From: Mycobacterium florentinum
Lineage (GTDB): Bacteria; Actinomycetota; Actinomycetes; Mycobacteriales; Mycobacteriaceae
Assembly (NCBI RefSeq): GCF_010730355.1
Contig: NZ_AP022576.1
Location: 4,402,001-4,466,000 of the forward strand
Direction of reading: 5' to 3'
Length of the DNA: 64,000 nt
The stretch's first letter is position 1. Each line of letters opens with the position of its first letter. Made by a program: the position numbers and the translations under genes. Positions 26,694 to 36,334 of the stretch are shown here, one piece after another. Under the pieces are notes generated by a model. That model did not search any database. It was not told the DNA's origin and was given only the letters and a program-made list of their open reading frames with translations.

Positions 26694-29069
26694 TTACCCG
26701 TGTCCGCCGTCCTGGGCATGGGCCTCTTCGGGCGGCCGGTATTCGACGTAGCGGCGCGCGAACTCGTCGCCGGGAACCGGCCACTGCTCACCGCCGGATC
26801 CCCGCACCACCCAGTCGCCCTCGGCGGCGTTCGTCGGCCCCTCCAGGGTATTGATGGTCTCGCCCGGATAGGCCGGGCGAGCTTGTACCCGCCCCTTGCG
26901 TTGCCAGCGCCCATCGCCCGCGGGCTCGTAGGTGTCCCGGAAGATGTCGTCGCGCACCGACCAGACCTTTCCGTCCTCGGAGATCGCCCAGTCGCCGGCA
27001 TCGGCGCGCATCGTGTGTCCCGAGTCCGACACCCATGTCCATGGCGTGCTGCGTTGTTCGGCGGTCACCGTCCCCACCCGGGTGAAGGACTGCCACAGCG
27101 GACGCGACCGGAAGCCCAGCTGGCGCAGGCTCCACAGCGTGCCCGCCAGACTGCGCACCGCCGCGTTGAGCAGATCCGGGTCGCTTTCGACCACCGACCA
27201 GTCGACGAGCTTGTTGTGGATCTTGCGCGAGTCGTCGCGCACAGAGCCGTATTTCCAGCCGTTGCGCCGGTAGTAGCGGCACCAGTCCTCGTGCTCTGCC
27301 TGGGCCATCTGCAGCGCGGAGTCGTGGTCGAAGCCCATCAGCGCAAGCTGTTCCAGCGGCGCCAACTCTCCCATCTCGCTGCCCGACAGCTGCTGTGGCG
27401 GGCTGCCCCAGGTGTTCCAGGTGTGGCCCGCGATCTGCTCGACCATCCACAACGCGTTGCGGACCTGGCGCCGGTTGGAGCCCCGGTAGAACTCGTCGAG
27501 CTCGGTCCACGGCACCGATGCGGGCCCCCGCGTCCAAGTTGGGTCGATCGTGGCGACGTAGCGCTCGTGGATCAGCCGCGCCGCGCGCTCCCACGCGTCC
27601 TGAACCTGACCCTCCTGGGTGTCGAGCACCAGCGAGTAGGACTGCAGTCGGCCGACGACCTGGATGGAGTCGTCGGTGAGGCTGGTGTTGAGGTCCGAGG
27701 CGTAGATCGGCATGTCGGGGAAGCGGGCGGCCAGCCTCGCCGCCGTTGTTCCGGCATGTGCATCGACGAAGATGACCGCGGCGGTGGCGGGGTCGACGTC
27801 GCCGATCAGCTTCAGCATGGTCGGTATCGTCGGGGCCTCGGCGACCGCGTCGATCGTCGGCCCCTCGGAGGCGAATCCGGCTTGCTGACGGTGGAACTCG
27901 TGGTCGCGCAAGTACTCCTCGGCGTCTCGTTCGACCAGGGTCAGCGCGGGCAGCTCGACCGCGCCGGGCGGAGTGTAGAAGTCGCGTTCCAGCGCGCGTT
28001 GGGTCAGGTCCGCACACAGTGCCAGCGTCAATTGTGAAGTGCCACAGACGAACACATGTTTGGTCCGCCCGGTCGCCATGATGCTGTTGAGCAGCCGGCC
28101 CGCGGTCACCTCGTATTTGCCGACTACGTCGGCCGCCCATCGGGTGTCGGATCCGCCGAACTGCTGGGCGCGCCACGCCTGGGCCAGCCAGGGATCGTCC
28201 ATCCGCACGATGAGCGGTAGCCGCCGTTTGTGCGCGATTTCGGCGAGCCGGCGACTGATCAGGTCCAGCCACATCAGGTTGAGCGCCGGGTCGGGTGCCA
28301 TCAGGTAGAGCCGAGAAAGGCGGCGCCACAGCCGAAGTGACACCCAGGTCGATGGGGTGTTGAAGTCCACCAGCACCACCCGGGCGCCCTGCCGGCGGGC
28401 CCGCTGCACGCGATCGTCGCTGGCGCCGGTGAGGACGACCAGGGTGCTGCGCCGGTCCAAGGTGCGCGACACGGCGCTCAGCATCGACTGGGTGTCGCCG
28501 TCGATACCGACGACGGCCGTGACGGATTCGGCCCAGTTGGCCCGCATCCGGTCCACCTGGGACCGGAAGACCCCGACCACGGCACCGCCCAATCCGGTGA
28601 AGATCGCCGACAGCGCGGCGATCCGGGCCAGTTCCAGGCCCACCGGTGTCGGGTTCGGGCAGGTCTTTCCGCCGACGGAGAAGTCGCCGGTGCCGCCCTT
28701 GACCAGGCTGGCCGTCGCCATCAGAGGAGTGAAGAACGCCGGATGGTTGGCGTCGTGACATCCCCAATAGGAGGTCAGCCCGAGAATCGCCGTCATCGGG
28801 ACCAGGGCTGCGATCAGGGTGAACGAAATACCCACCACCCGGTGGCTGCTGCCCGAGCGGAAGTTCAGCACGGACGCCCAGATGAGCACGGAGACAACGA
28901 CCAACAGCGTCGGCATCGATCCCGGCCGGCCGAACCAACTCAGCCAGGGTGGGTACGAGTCGTCGATGGAGGGACGCAGATCCAGCACGGCCAGGTAGCC
29001 GATCAACAGCACACCGACCGCGGTTACGGCCCAACGCAATATGGGCGAGGGTGTCCTCGGGGGACGCAT
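26694..29069 (-). CDS. membrane protein with channel-like N-terminus, TrkA-N/RCK domain and RyR domain
   Basis: The product is 791 residues from an ATG with GGGAG upstream. Helices lie near residues 10-30, 52-70, 78-100 and 148-168. A pore-like TASLVKGGTGD segment sits between the last two. Residues about 180-480 form two Rossmann-like TrkA-N halves (VVGIDGDTQSML, later HVFVCGTSQLTLALC). A RyR domain follows near 590-640 (AQAEHEDWCRYYRRNGWKYG), then a tail with repeated GDW elements. RyR domains occur in prokaryotic conflict and nucleotide-signalling systems. Ligand-gated ion flux is a reasonable inference; it is transcribed ahead of the TIR gene. Confidence 0.8.
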   Translation of the reverse strand: MRPPRTPSPILRWAVTAVGVLLIGYLAVLDLRPSIDDSYPPWLSWFGRPGSMPTLLVVVSVLIWASVLNFRSGSSHRVVGISFTLIAALVPMTAILGLTSYWGCHDANHPAFFTPLMATASLVKGGTGDFSVGGKTCPNPTPVGLELARIAALSAIFTGLGGAVVGVFRSQVDRMRANWAESVTAVVGIDGDTQSMLSAVSRTLDRRSTLVVLTGASDDRVQRARRQGARVVLVDFNTPSTWVSLRLWRRLSRLYLMAPDPALNLMWLDLISRRLAEIAHKRRLPLIVRMDDPWLAQAWRAQQFGGSDTRWAADVVGKYEVTAGRLLNSIMATGRTKHVFVCGTSQLTLALCADLTQRALERDFYTPPGAVELPALTLVERDAEEYLRDHEFHRQQAGFASEGPTIDAVAEAPTIPTMLKLIGDVDPATAAVIFVDAHAGTTAARLAARFPDMPIYASDLNTSLTDDSIQVVGRLQSYSLVLDTQEGQVQDAWERAARLIHERYVATIDPTWTRGPASVPWTELDEFYRGSNRRQVRNALWMVEQIAGHTWNTWGSPPQQLSGSEMGELAPLEQLALMGFDHDSALQMAQAEHEDWCRYYRRNGWKYGSVRDDSRKIHNKLVDWSVVESDPDLLNAAVRSLAGTLWSLRQLGFRSRPLWQSFTRVGTVTAEQRSTPWTWVSDSGHTMRADAGDWAISEDGKVWSVRDDIFRDTYEPAGDGRWQRKGRVQARPAYPGETINTLEGPTNAAEGDWVVRGSGGEQWPVPGDEFARRYVEYRPPEEAHAQDGGHG

Positions 29070-29192
29070 CCGCCGATCTCCCTTCGCGCGGCGGCACGGA
29101 CGTCGAACAGTACACGCAAAAGATCGGCCGAAGGCAATGGTTTGGTGCGAGCGCCCAAACACCTACGCGGGCAACAGCACCGGTCAGTACCG

Positions 29193-29858
29193 CTAGCCGA
29201 CGAATCGTGACAGCCGCGCCGACAGGTGCGGGACCAGTCCGCCGTCGGCGTCCACCCGCTCCTCGACGTAGGCGAGATCGCCGCCCTCGACGATGCCGTA
29301 GAGGCGCTTGGCACCGCCCACCAGAACGCCCGACCGGCTACGCGCCAGGGCATCGGTCACCAGCTCCCACGACGACTGGTTGCGCGGGCGCCCGTAGAAG
29401 AGTTCGACGTAGCCGGACGAGTGCGCGAGCAACAGCTCAATGGCCTGGGATTCGCTCGGGTCGTCGGGATCGAGGACAAAACGCCAGAAGCCGGTCTCGC
29501 GCAGCCCGGGCTCCTGGTAGTTGCCGTCGGTGTCGAGCCGCCAGGATCTGGCTTCCCAGTTCAGATAATCGCCGCCGTCGTGGGAGACGACGATCTGCTG
29601 GCCGAATCGGTAGTCGCCGTCGGGCCCGCGACCCTCGCCCTCGCCGCGCCACACGCCGACCAGCGGCAGCAAGGCCAGCAGCGCGTCGTTGAGGTTGGCG
29701 CCTTCGCGCAGGTTCGCGGTGTCGGCCGGGACCGGCAGGTCGTCGAAGGCGGGGATGTTGCGGGCCGCGGTCACCTTGGCGCGCTCGGCGGCGGCAGCAA
29801 CTGCGCGGTCGCCAGAAGCCGCAGAGCCGGCCGGCCCCTCAGGTTCCTCGTAAGTCAC
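29193..29858 (-). CDS. nitrobindin-type haem-binding beta-barrel protein (Rv0813c-like)
   Basis: The product is 221 residues from a GTG. The C-terminal 165 residues form a fatty-acid-binding-protein-like barrel with the family motif GVWRGEGEG. It contains a typical [13 protein letters not shown] segment and ends [11 protein letters not shown], where the haem histidine lies in nitrobindins. It is linked to nitric-oxide or peroxynitrite chemistry in the family. The start GTG overlaps the stop of the small membrane ORF upstream (GTGA), so translation is coupled. Confidence 0.92.
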   Translation of the reverse strand: MTYEEPEGPAGSAASGDRAVAAAAERAKVTAARNIPAFDDLPVPADTANLREGANLNDALLALLPLVGVWRGEGEGRGPDGDYRFGQQIVVSHDGGDYLNWEARSWRLDTDGNYQEPGLRETGFWRFVLDPDDPSESQAIELLLAHSSGYVELFYGRPRNQSSWELVTDALARSRSGVLVGGAKRLYGIVEGGDLAYVEERVDADGGLVPHLSARLSRFVG

Positions 29859-29953
29859 GACTCGTCGGTGATGAGCCGGTAGAGGGTGTACAACGCAAAC
29901 CAGGAAATGACCACGACTGCCGCGACCAGCATGATCTCGAAGAAGAGCACCAC
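29855..29953 (-). CDS. small membrane protein of 32 residues
   Basis: The frame from GTG at 29953 (or 29950) encodes (M)[18 protein letters not shown] then [13 protein letters not shown]. This is a single hydrophobic helix of about 23 residues with a short cationic-acidic tail. Its TGA stop overlaps the GTG of the nitrobindin gene in a 4-base junction, strong evidence that it is translated. No clear Shine-Dalgarno site is visible. The function is unknown; a membrane partner for nitrobindin is possible. Confidence 0.6.
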   Translation of the reverse strand: MVLFFEIMLVAAVVVISWFALYTLYRLITDES

Positions 29954-30021
29954 GCTAGCGAGTCTATTCGTCTCGCGCCGTCAACCGCGCCTCCGGGGGA
30001 TCCCGGCCACGGCATCAGCGG

Positions 30022-30324
30022 TCAGGCGATCTTGACGTCCACTTCGTGGATACCGGCGCCCGACGGCGCGACGACGGCGTCACCGTTGCCGGCCTTGGAC
30101 AGGGCACGCAGCGTCCACGCGCCCGGTGCAGCGAAGAACCGGAAGTCACCGGTGGCCGACGCGACGACCTCCGCCGTGAACTCGTCGGACGAGTCCAGCA
30201 AGCGGACGAACGCGCCACCGACGGCCTGGCCGTCGCGGTCCACGACGCGGCCGGTGATCACGGTTTCCTTCTCCAGGTCGACGCTGGCCGGCAACGTCTG
30301 TCCTTGCCTAGGTGCAGAGCACAT
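30022..30324 (-). CDS. sseC2: DUF1416 protein SseC2-like
   Basis: The product is 100 residues with the ATG one base after the cysA2 stop. The sequence MCSAPRQGQTLPASVDLEKE continues with ITGRVVDRDGQAVGGAFVRL, a single carboxypeptidase-regulatory-like beta-sandwich. It is always found after the thiosulfate sulfurtransferase CysA in mycobacteria and is presumed to assist sulfur transfer. The biochemical role is not established. Confidence 0.93.
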   Translation of the reverse strand: MCSAPRQGQTLPASVDLEKETVITGRVVDRDGQAVGGAFVRLLDSSDEFTAEVVASATGDFRFFAAPGAWTLRALSKAGNGDAVVAPSGAGIHEVDVKIA

Positions 30325-30325
30325 A

Positions 30326-31159
30326 TCAGCTTCCCAACTCGATCGGGGCGCCCACCAGGGAGCCGTATTCCGTCCAACTGCCGTCGTAGTTCTTGACGTT
30401 CTTGTGCCCGAGTAATTCCTGCAGAACGAACCAGGTGTGCGACGAACGCTCCCCGATTCGGCAGTACGCAATCGTTTCCTTCGTGCCGTCCAGACCGGCG
30501 TCGGCGTACAGCTTGGCCAACTCCTCGTCCGACTTGAAGGTGCCGTCCTCATTTGCGGTCCGGCTCCAGGGCACGTTGATCGCTCCCGGAATGTGTCCGG
30601 GTCGCTGGCTCTGCTCCTGCGGCAGGTGCGCAGGCGCCAGGATCTTGCCGGAGAACTCGTCGGGGGAGCGCACGTCGACGAGGTTCTTGACGTTGATGGC
30701 CGCGATCACCTCGTCCCGGAACGCCCGGATCGTGTTGTCCGGTGGCGCCGCGGTGTACGAGGTGGCCGGCCTGCTGACGGTGTCGGCGGTCAGCGGGCGC
30801 CCGTCGAGCTCCCACTTCTTGCGGCCGCCGTCGAGCAGCTTGACGTTGTCGTGGCCGTAGAGCTTGAAGTACCAGTAGGCGTAGGCGGCGAACCAGTTGT
30901 TGTTGCCGCCGTAGAGGATCACGGTGTCGTCGTTGGAGATGCCGCGGTCGGACAGCAGTTTGGAGAACTGCTGGGCGTCGACGAAATCGCGCTTGACCTG
31001 GTCCTGCAGGTCGGTGCGCCAGTCGAGCCTGACCGCGCCGGCGATGTGGCCTCCGTCGTACGCACTGGTGTCCTCGTCGACCTCGACGAACACGACGTTC
31101 GCGGTGTCGAGATTTTTTTCAGCCCACTCGGCGGAGACCAGGACGTCGGAGCGTGCCAT
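30326..31159 (-). CDS. cysA2: thiosulfate sulfurtransferase (rhodanese)
   Basis: The product is 277 residues with two rhodanese domains. The first (about 1-130) is inactive; the second carries the active cysteine in AYCRIGERSSHTWFVL. It transfers sulfane sulfur from thiosulfate to acceptors such as cyanide or thioredoxin. It belongs to the operon DUF4395 - cysA2 - sseC2, preceded by a poly-cysteine leader, so expression probably responds to cysteine supply. Equivalent to Rv0815c. Confidence 0.97.
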   Translation of the reverse strand: MARSDVLVSAEWAEKNLDTANVVFVEVDEDTSAYDGGHIAGAVRLDWRTDLQDQVKRDFVDAQQFSKLLSDRGISNDDTVILYGGNNNWFAAYAYWYFKLYGHDNVKLLDGGRKKWELDGRPLTADTVSRPATSYTAAPPDNTIRAFRDEVIAAINVKNLVDVRSPDEFSGKILAPAHLPQEQSQRPGHIPGAINVPWSRTANEDGTFKSDEELAKLYADAGLDGTKETIAYCRIGERSSHTWFVLQELLGHKNVKNYDGSWTEYGSLVGAPIELGS

Positions 31160-31197
31160 GGTTGGGGATCCTTTCGATTACTTGCGATGAACTGCGG

Positions 31198-31668
31198 TTA
31201 CGCCGGACCGGCGGTCGGTCGTAAGCGAACCACGAGCGGATAAAGCTGGCAGCCTAGGCAGATGCCGAAGGCCGCATTCAGGAACGCCGCCACCAGAGCG
31301 AACGCCGTCGCGACGACGCCCACCAGGGGCGCGCCGACGGCGAATCCGGCAGTACCGACGATCGCGAAGATCAGCCCGACCAGTTGGGCGAATTTCAGGG
31401 AAGCCACCGGCTCGCGCTCTTTGACCGGGCCCAGCCGGGGGGCCACCAGGGTGGCGAACAGCCGGCCGTAGGGGTGCCGGCGCGGGCCGCCGAGAGCACC
31501 GATCGCGAAAACCACGGCCTGCAGCCCCAGGATGATCGCGGCCGCCAGTGGGCTCGGCGCCGAGACGATCAGCGTCGCGACCAGCACCGCAGTGGTGACC
31601 CACGCGGCGAACCGGGGTCCACGAACGTCGACACGGTCCAGCTGGGCGGTGGGATTACTGCTTGACAC
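31198..31668 (-). CDS. DUF4395 four-helix membrane protein
   Basis: The product is 156 residues from a GTG with AGGAG 7 bp upstream. Four hydrophobic helices are seen (around 22-40, 45-60, 92-110 and 113-132) and a conserved cytosol-edge GICLGCQLYPL motif with two cysteines. DUF4395 proteins are repeatedly coupled to thioredoxin-like and rhodanese genes, suggesting membrane handling of thiol or sulfane sulfur. It is the first structural gene after the poly-cysteine leader peptide. Confidence 0.9.
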   Translation of the reverse strand: MSSSNPTAQLDRVDVRGPRFAAWVTTAVLVATLIVSAPSPLAAAIILGLQAVVFAIGALGGPRRHPYGRLFATLVAPRLGPVKEREPVASLKFAQLVGLIFAIVGTAGFAVGAPLVGVVATAFALVAAFLNAAFGICLGCQLYPLVVRLRPTAGPA

Positions 31669-31700
31669 GAAGGACTCCTAATTGCCTGTTGCACGGAAAA

Positions 31701-31715
31701 GTGGAGACATGCCAC
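31701..31715 (-). promoter_or_regulatory. hairpin between poly-cysteine leader and DUF4395 gene
   Basis: GTGG/CCAC arms around AGACATG, extendable outward by GGAA/TTCC with mismatches, lie in the leader-to-gene interval. It may contribute to hiding the DUF4395 ribosome site when ribosomes do not stall on the cysteine codons. Modest support. Confidence 0.35.
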
Positions 31716-31761
31716 GGTGGGTTCCGGGCTGTCCGAGTGCTGCGCGGGCGGGCGCGGCTAC

Positions 31762-31857
31762 TCAGCAGCTACAGCAACAGCGACAACAACAACCCGCGAT
31801 GCGGCACAGATCGACTGCGCGACGCCTGGTGAGCATGGGCTCCATGCGGGATGACAC
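31762..31857 (-). CDS. poly-cysteine leaderless leader peptide (cysteine attenuator)
   Basis: From GTG at 31857 the frame encodes 31 residues: VSSRMEPMLTRRRAVDLC, then RIAGCCCRCCCSC and TGA. It holds eight cysteines, seven of them in the last nine residues. A TAAGCT -10 hexamer ends 7 bp before the GTG, the spacing of leaderless mycobacterial promoters. Poly-cysteine leaderless ORFs acting as cysteine-responsive attenuators of sulfur operons have been described in mycobacteria. The DUF4395-cysA2-sseC2 genes start 93 bp later. Internal ATGs at 31845 and 31836 are alternative starts. Confidence 0.85.
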   Translation of the reverse strand: MSSRMEPMLTRRRAVDLCRIAGCCCRCCCSC

Positions 31858-31864
31858 GTCGGTC

Positions 31865-31870
31865 AGCTTA
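31865..31870 (-). promoter_or_regulatory. -10 element of the sulfur-operon leaderless transcript
   Basis: TAAGCT (TANNNT type) lies 7 bp before the GTG of the poly-cysteine ORF, predicting a transcription start at base 31857, the first base of the start codon. No convincing -35 element is seen, which is normal in mycobacteria. Confidence 0.6.
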
Positions 31871-31886
31871 CCCAATGACATCGCGA

Positions 31887-32309
31887 TCAAGCCAACAGCG
31901 GTTCGAGCGCGGAGCGCAGATCGGCGGCCTTGGGGACGCCCGATGCCCGGTAACGCTGGCGTCCGTCGACGTCGAAAATCAAGGTCGTCGGCAACGACAG
32001 CACCGAAAAGCGGCGTGCGGCTGCGGGGTTGGCGTCGATGTCGACCTCAACATGTGCCACATCGCCCATGTTGTCGCACACCTGATCGACGACCCGGCGC
32101 ACCCGATCGCAGGGTCCGCACCACGGTGCGCTGAAATGCACCACGGTCGGCCCGGTGCTGGACAGACCCAGGTCCGCGGTGTCGGCGCCGGCGCCTTGGG
32201 CGGGCTCGGAGTCAACTTGTTTGATGCTTCCGGAGCGCCGGGTCATCAACCAGCCGACGACTGCCGCCAGCGCTAAAGCCGCAACGATCGCGACGACCAC
32301 GGTTGTCAT
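31887..32309 (-). CDS. thiX: thioredoxin-like protein ThiX
   Basis: The product is 140 residues. It has an N-terminal helix (VVVAIVAALALAAVVGWLM), anchoring it to the membrane, then a thioredoxin fold with APWCGPCDRVRRVV as active site and the cis-proline LPTTL. The orientation of the fold relative to the membrane is not certain. It lies upstream of the cysteine-leader operon and shares its sulfur/thiol theme; its ATG overlaps the lmeA stop (ATGA). Confidence 0.92.
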   Translation of the reverse strand: MTTVVVAIVAALALAAVVGWLMTRRSGSIKQVDSEPAQGAGADTADLGLSSTGPTVVHFSAPWCGPCDRVRRVVDQVCDNMGDVAHVEVDIDANPAAARRFSVLSLPTTLIFDVDGRQRYRASGVPKAADLRSALEPLLA

Positions 32310-33187
32310 AGTTGGTTAAACCCTTCGAGGGTCACGGTTACTCCCGTGGTGATGCCTTCGATGATCACGTCCGAGCCGCGTGCCCCCACGGTGCGCGGCG
32401 CCACGCCGAACGGAAGCCGCTGATTGGGCATTCTGGCCGTGAAGACGCGCAGCACGGCGTCGCGCTTGTCGTCCGGAACCGTTTGGTTGGCGGTGTCGGG
32501 TCCGGTGAGGACGCCGGTCGGGGTGAACACGAGTGTCGCCGGGTCATCGGGCGCAATCGAAAGATCCACCGAGACGCTCACCCGGTGGTCGAAGTTGGCC
32601 GATTTCGGGGTGCCGCTGAACACCAGCCCGCGGTTCCCGGAGATGCCCGATTCGGTGGTGCCCCCGGTGGCGTCGTTGGTCTCGGCGGGTGGCGCCTCCA
32701 CCATCAGGTCGTCCATGCCGAGGTATCGGCCCAAGTGCGTCGAGTCGAGGATGATGCGGCTCTCCAGCTTGCCCACCGGCAGCTTCGCATCGGGTCTGAT
32801 CAGCCACGACGCGTAGGTCAGGTCGATCGAGTGCATGGTGGCTTCGAGGGTGGCCTTGCCCGTCGGTGCGTGATCGATGCCGTTTGCCTTGATTTCCAGC
32901 TCGTTGTAATGGCGGCGCAGTGCCTCCGGGACAAAGGGAAAGGCCAGGATGGCCACGAACGGATCCGACCCCAGATTTGCCGCCTGGCGCACGCTGCGGG
33001 AGAGGTGGTATTCGGCGTAGATGCTGGCCCCGTAGTCCACACCGACGGCGCCGACGGCGATCACCGCCACGGCCGACACCGTGGCGATCACACTGATCAG
33101 CACCCTGCGCATCCGCATATTGTGGCGCAGTTCGGCGTGGCGCGCGGCAGGGGATTCGGGTCCGGATAACCTCGTGGCGGGGCTCAC
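32306..33187 (-). CDS. lmeA: LmeA-like DUF2993 protein (mannan elongation)
   Basis: The product is about 293 residues. It has an N-terminal membrane helix (VLISVIATVSAVAVIAVGAVG) and an exported DUF2993 lipid-binding domain containing YASWLIRPDAKLPVGKLESR and ending GVTVTLEGFNQL. In M. tuberculosis/M. smegmatis LmeA supports mannan chain elongation of lipomannan and lipoarabinomannan. The start is uncertain: GTG 33187 is chosen; TTG 33211 and GTG 33205 are in frame, and no clear ribosome site is seen. The stop overlaps the thiX start. Confidence 0.88.
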   Translation of the reverse strand: MSPATRLSGPESPAARHAELRHNMRMRRVLISVIATVSAVAVIAVGAVGVDYGASIYAEYHLSRSVRQAANLGSDPFVAILAFPFVPEALRRHYNELEIKANGIDHAPTGKATLEATMHSIDLTYASWLIRPDAKLPVGKLESRIILDSTHLGRYLGMDDLMVEAPPAETNDATGGTTESGISGNRGLVFSGTPKSANFDHRVSVSVDLSIAPDDPATLVFTPTGVLTGPDTANQTVPDDKRDAVLRVFTARMPNQRLPFGVAPRTVGARGSDVIIEGITTGVTVTLEGFNQL

Positions 33188-33230
33188 AGTAGCTACCAAG
33201 GACACGCACAAAGGCCAGGTAGCACGTTAT

Positions 33231-33254
33231 CGTTAGGTGGCCTGGCCACTAACG
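33231..33254. repeat. 24-bp imperfect palindrome in lmeA-glnR divergent region
   Basis: Arms CGTTAGGTGGCC and TGGCCACTAACG are complementary except for one offset base near the middle. The position between divergent promoters suggests an operator, possibly for GlnR or another regulator; the regulator is not identified. Confidence 0.5.
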
Positions 33255-33305
33255 CGACGTGGCTTTGTGAATTTGGGAGATGCCTTTCCCACGAGCTGAA
33301 GGGGC

Positions 33306-35020
<1,715 letters not shown>

Positions 35021-35058
35021 GGAGAAAGCGCAGGCAGAAGCGGCGTGCCAGCTGACAA

Positions 35059-35095
35059 TTCACCGCACGTTCACCACTTAGGCACTCTTGTGAAC
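35059..35095 (+). promoter_or_regulatory. candidate PHO box upstream of pstS
   Basis: TTCACC occurs at 35059-35064 and again at 35070-35075, an 11-bp direct repeat matching the GTTCACC units of actinobacterial PHO boxes. A degenerate third unit follows near 35080, and an inverted GTGAAC is at 35090-35095. It lies about 70-100 bp upstream of the pstS start. RegX3 control is expected. Confidence 0.6.
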
Positions 35096-35161
35096 GGGGC
35101 GTCAGCGCATAGTTTCGAGCGGCGGCCGCATGCGTCGAAACTGCGTCAGAAAGCGAGATCG

Positions 35162-36286
35162 GTGAGGTTCGACAACGTGGGCAAGTCGCTGGCGGCGGCG
35201 GTGTTCGCGATCACGATGACCGGTGCGGGACTGACGGCCTGCGGCAGCGATGACAACCACCACGGCCCGGCCTCGGGAGCGTCGTCGGGACCCGCCGGGA
35301 CGCCGGCCTGTGGCGGGAAAAACGAACTGACGGCGGAAGGGTCGACCGCCCAACAGAATGCGATGGCGGTGTTGGGCCACGTCTGGGGTCAGTACTGCCC
35401 GCGCAAGTCGGTGTCGTACAGCCCGACGGGGTCGGGAGCGGGCCGCGAGCAATTCATCGCCGGCCATGTCGACTTCGCCGGGTCGGACTCGCCGCTGATC
35501 GCCGACCAGATCCTGCCGGCCACCAAGCGCTGCAACGGGAACTCCGCCTGGGACTTGCCATTGGTGTTCGGCCCGGTGGCCCTCGTCTTCAACCTGCCCG
35601 AGATCAAGACATTGACGCTCAACAGCGATGCGCTGGCGCGGATTCTGACCGGACGGATCGCGGTCTGGAACGACCCGATCCTGACGGCGCTGAATCCCGG
35701 CATCGCGATGCCCGACACCAGGATCACGCCGATTTACCGGGTGGACTCGTCGGGTACCACCGACAGCGTGCAGAAGTTTCTGACGGCATCCGCGCCGGAG
35801 AGCTGGTCCAAGGGAGTCGGCACCGAATTTCAGGGCGGCGTCGGCGAGGGAGCGACGAAATCGTCCGGTGTCATCCAGGCGGTGCGGGCCACCCACGGCG
35901 GCATCGGCTATGTCGAAAAGGGCTTCGCCGACCAGGCGGGCCTTCCTTACGCACAACTCGCCACGGCCAGCGGCGTGGTCGCGCTGACCACCGAGACGGC
36001 CAGCAACGCCATCAATACGGCAACCTTCTTGTCGAGCGGCAACGACCTGGTACTGAACCTGAATCCGATGTACGGCGCCCAGCAGGCGGGTGCCTATCCG
36101 TTGGTGCTGGCCACCTACGAGATCGTCTGCTCGAAGGGCTACGATACGGAGACCGCGAGGGCGATCAAGTCCTTCCTGACCGTGGCGGCGGAGACCGGTC
36201 AGGCCAACCTTTCATCGGCCGGCTACATCCCGTTGACCGATAAGGTCAAGGAACGACTGGTCACCGCGATCAATGCGATGCAGTAG
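35162..36286 (+). CDS. pstS: phosphate ABC transporter substrate-binding lipoprotein
   Basis: The product is 374 residues from a GTG. The signal peptide ends at the lipobox LTAC (AVFAITMTGAGLTACGSDD), so the protein is a surface lipoprotein. Phosphate-site segments are TAEGSTAQQNAM, SPTGSGAGREQF, GSDSPL and RVDSSGTTDSVQKF. It delivers phosphate to PstC/PstA, encoded next, and a PHO box precedes it. It resembles PstS3 most closely by eye. Confidence 0.95.
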   Translation: MRFDNVGKSLAAAVFAITMTGAGLTACGSDDNHHGPASGASSGPAGTPACGGKNELTAEGSTAQQNAMAVLGHVWGQYCPRKSVSYSPTGSGAGREQFIAGHVDFAGSDSPLIADQILPATKRCNGNSAWDLPLVFGPVALVFNLPEIKTLTLNSDALARILTGRIAVWNDPILTALNPGIAMPDTRITPIYRVDSSGTTDSVQKFLTASAPESWSKGVGTEFQGGVGEGATKSSGVIQAVRATHGGIGYVEKGFADQAGLPYAQLATASGVVALTTETASNAINTATFLSSGNDLVLNLNPMYGAQQAGAYPLVLATYEIVCSKGYDTETARAIKSFLTVAAETGQANLSSAGYIPLTDKVKERLVTAINAMQ

Positions 36287-36334
36287 CCCTCGGGTCCAAG
36301 GAGCGACACCAAAACCGGCAGTGACGGATTCACA

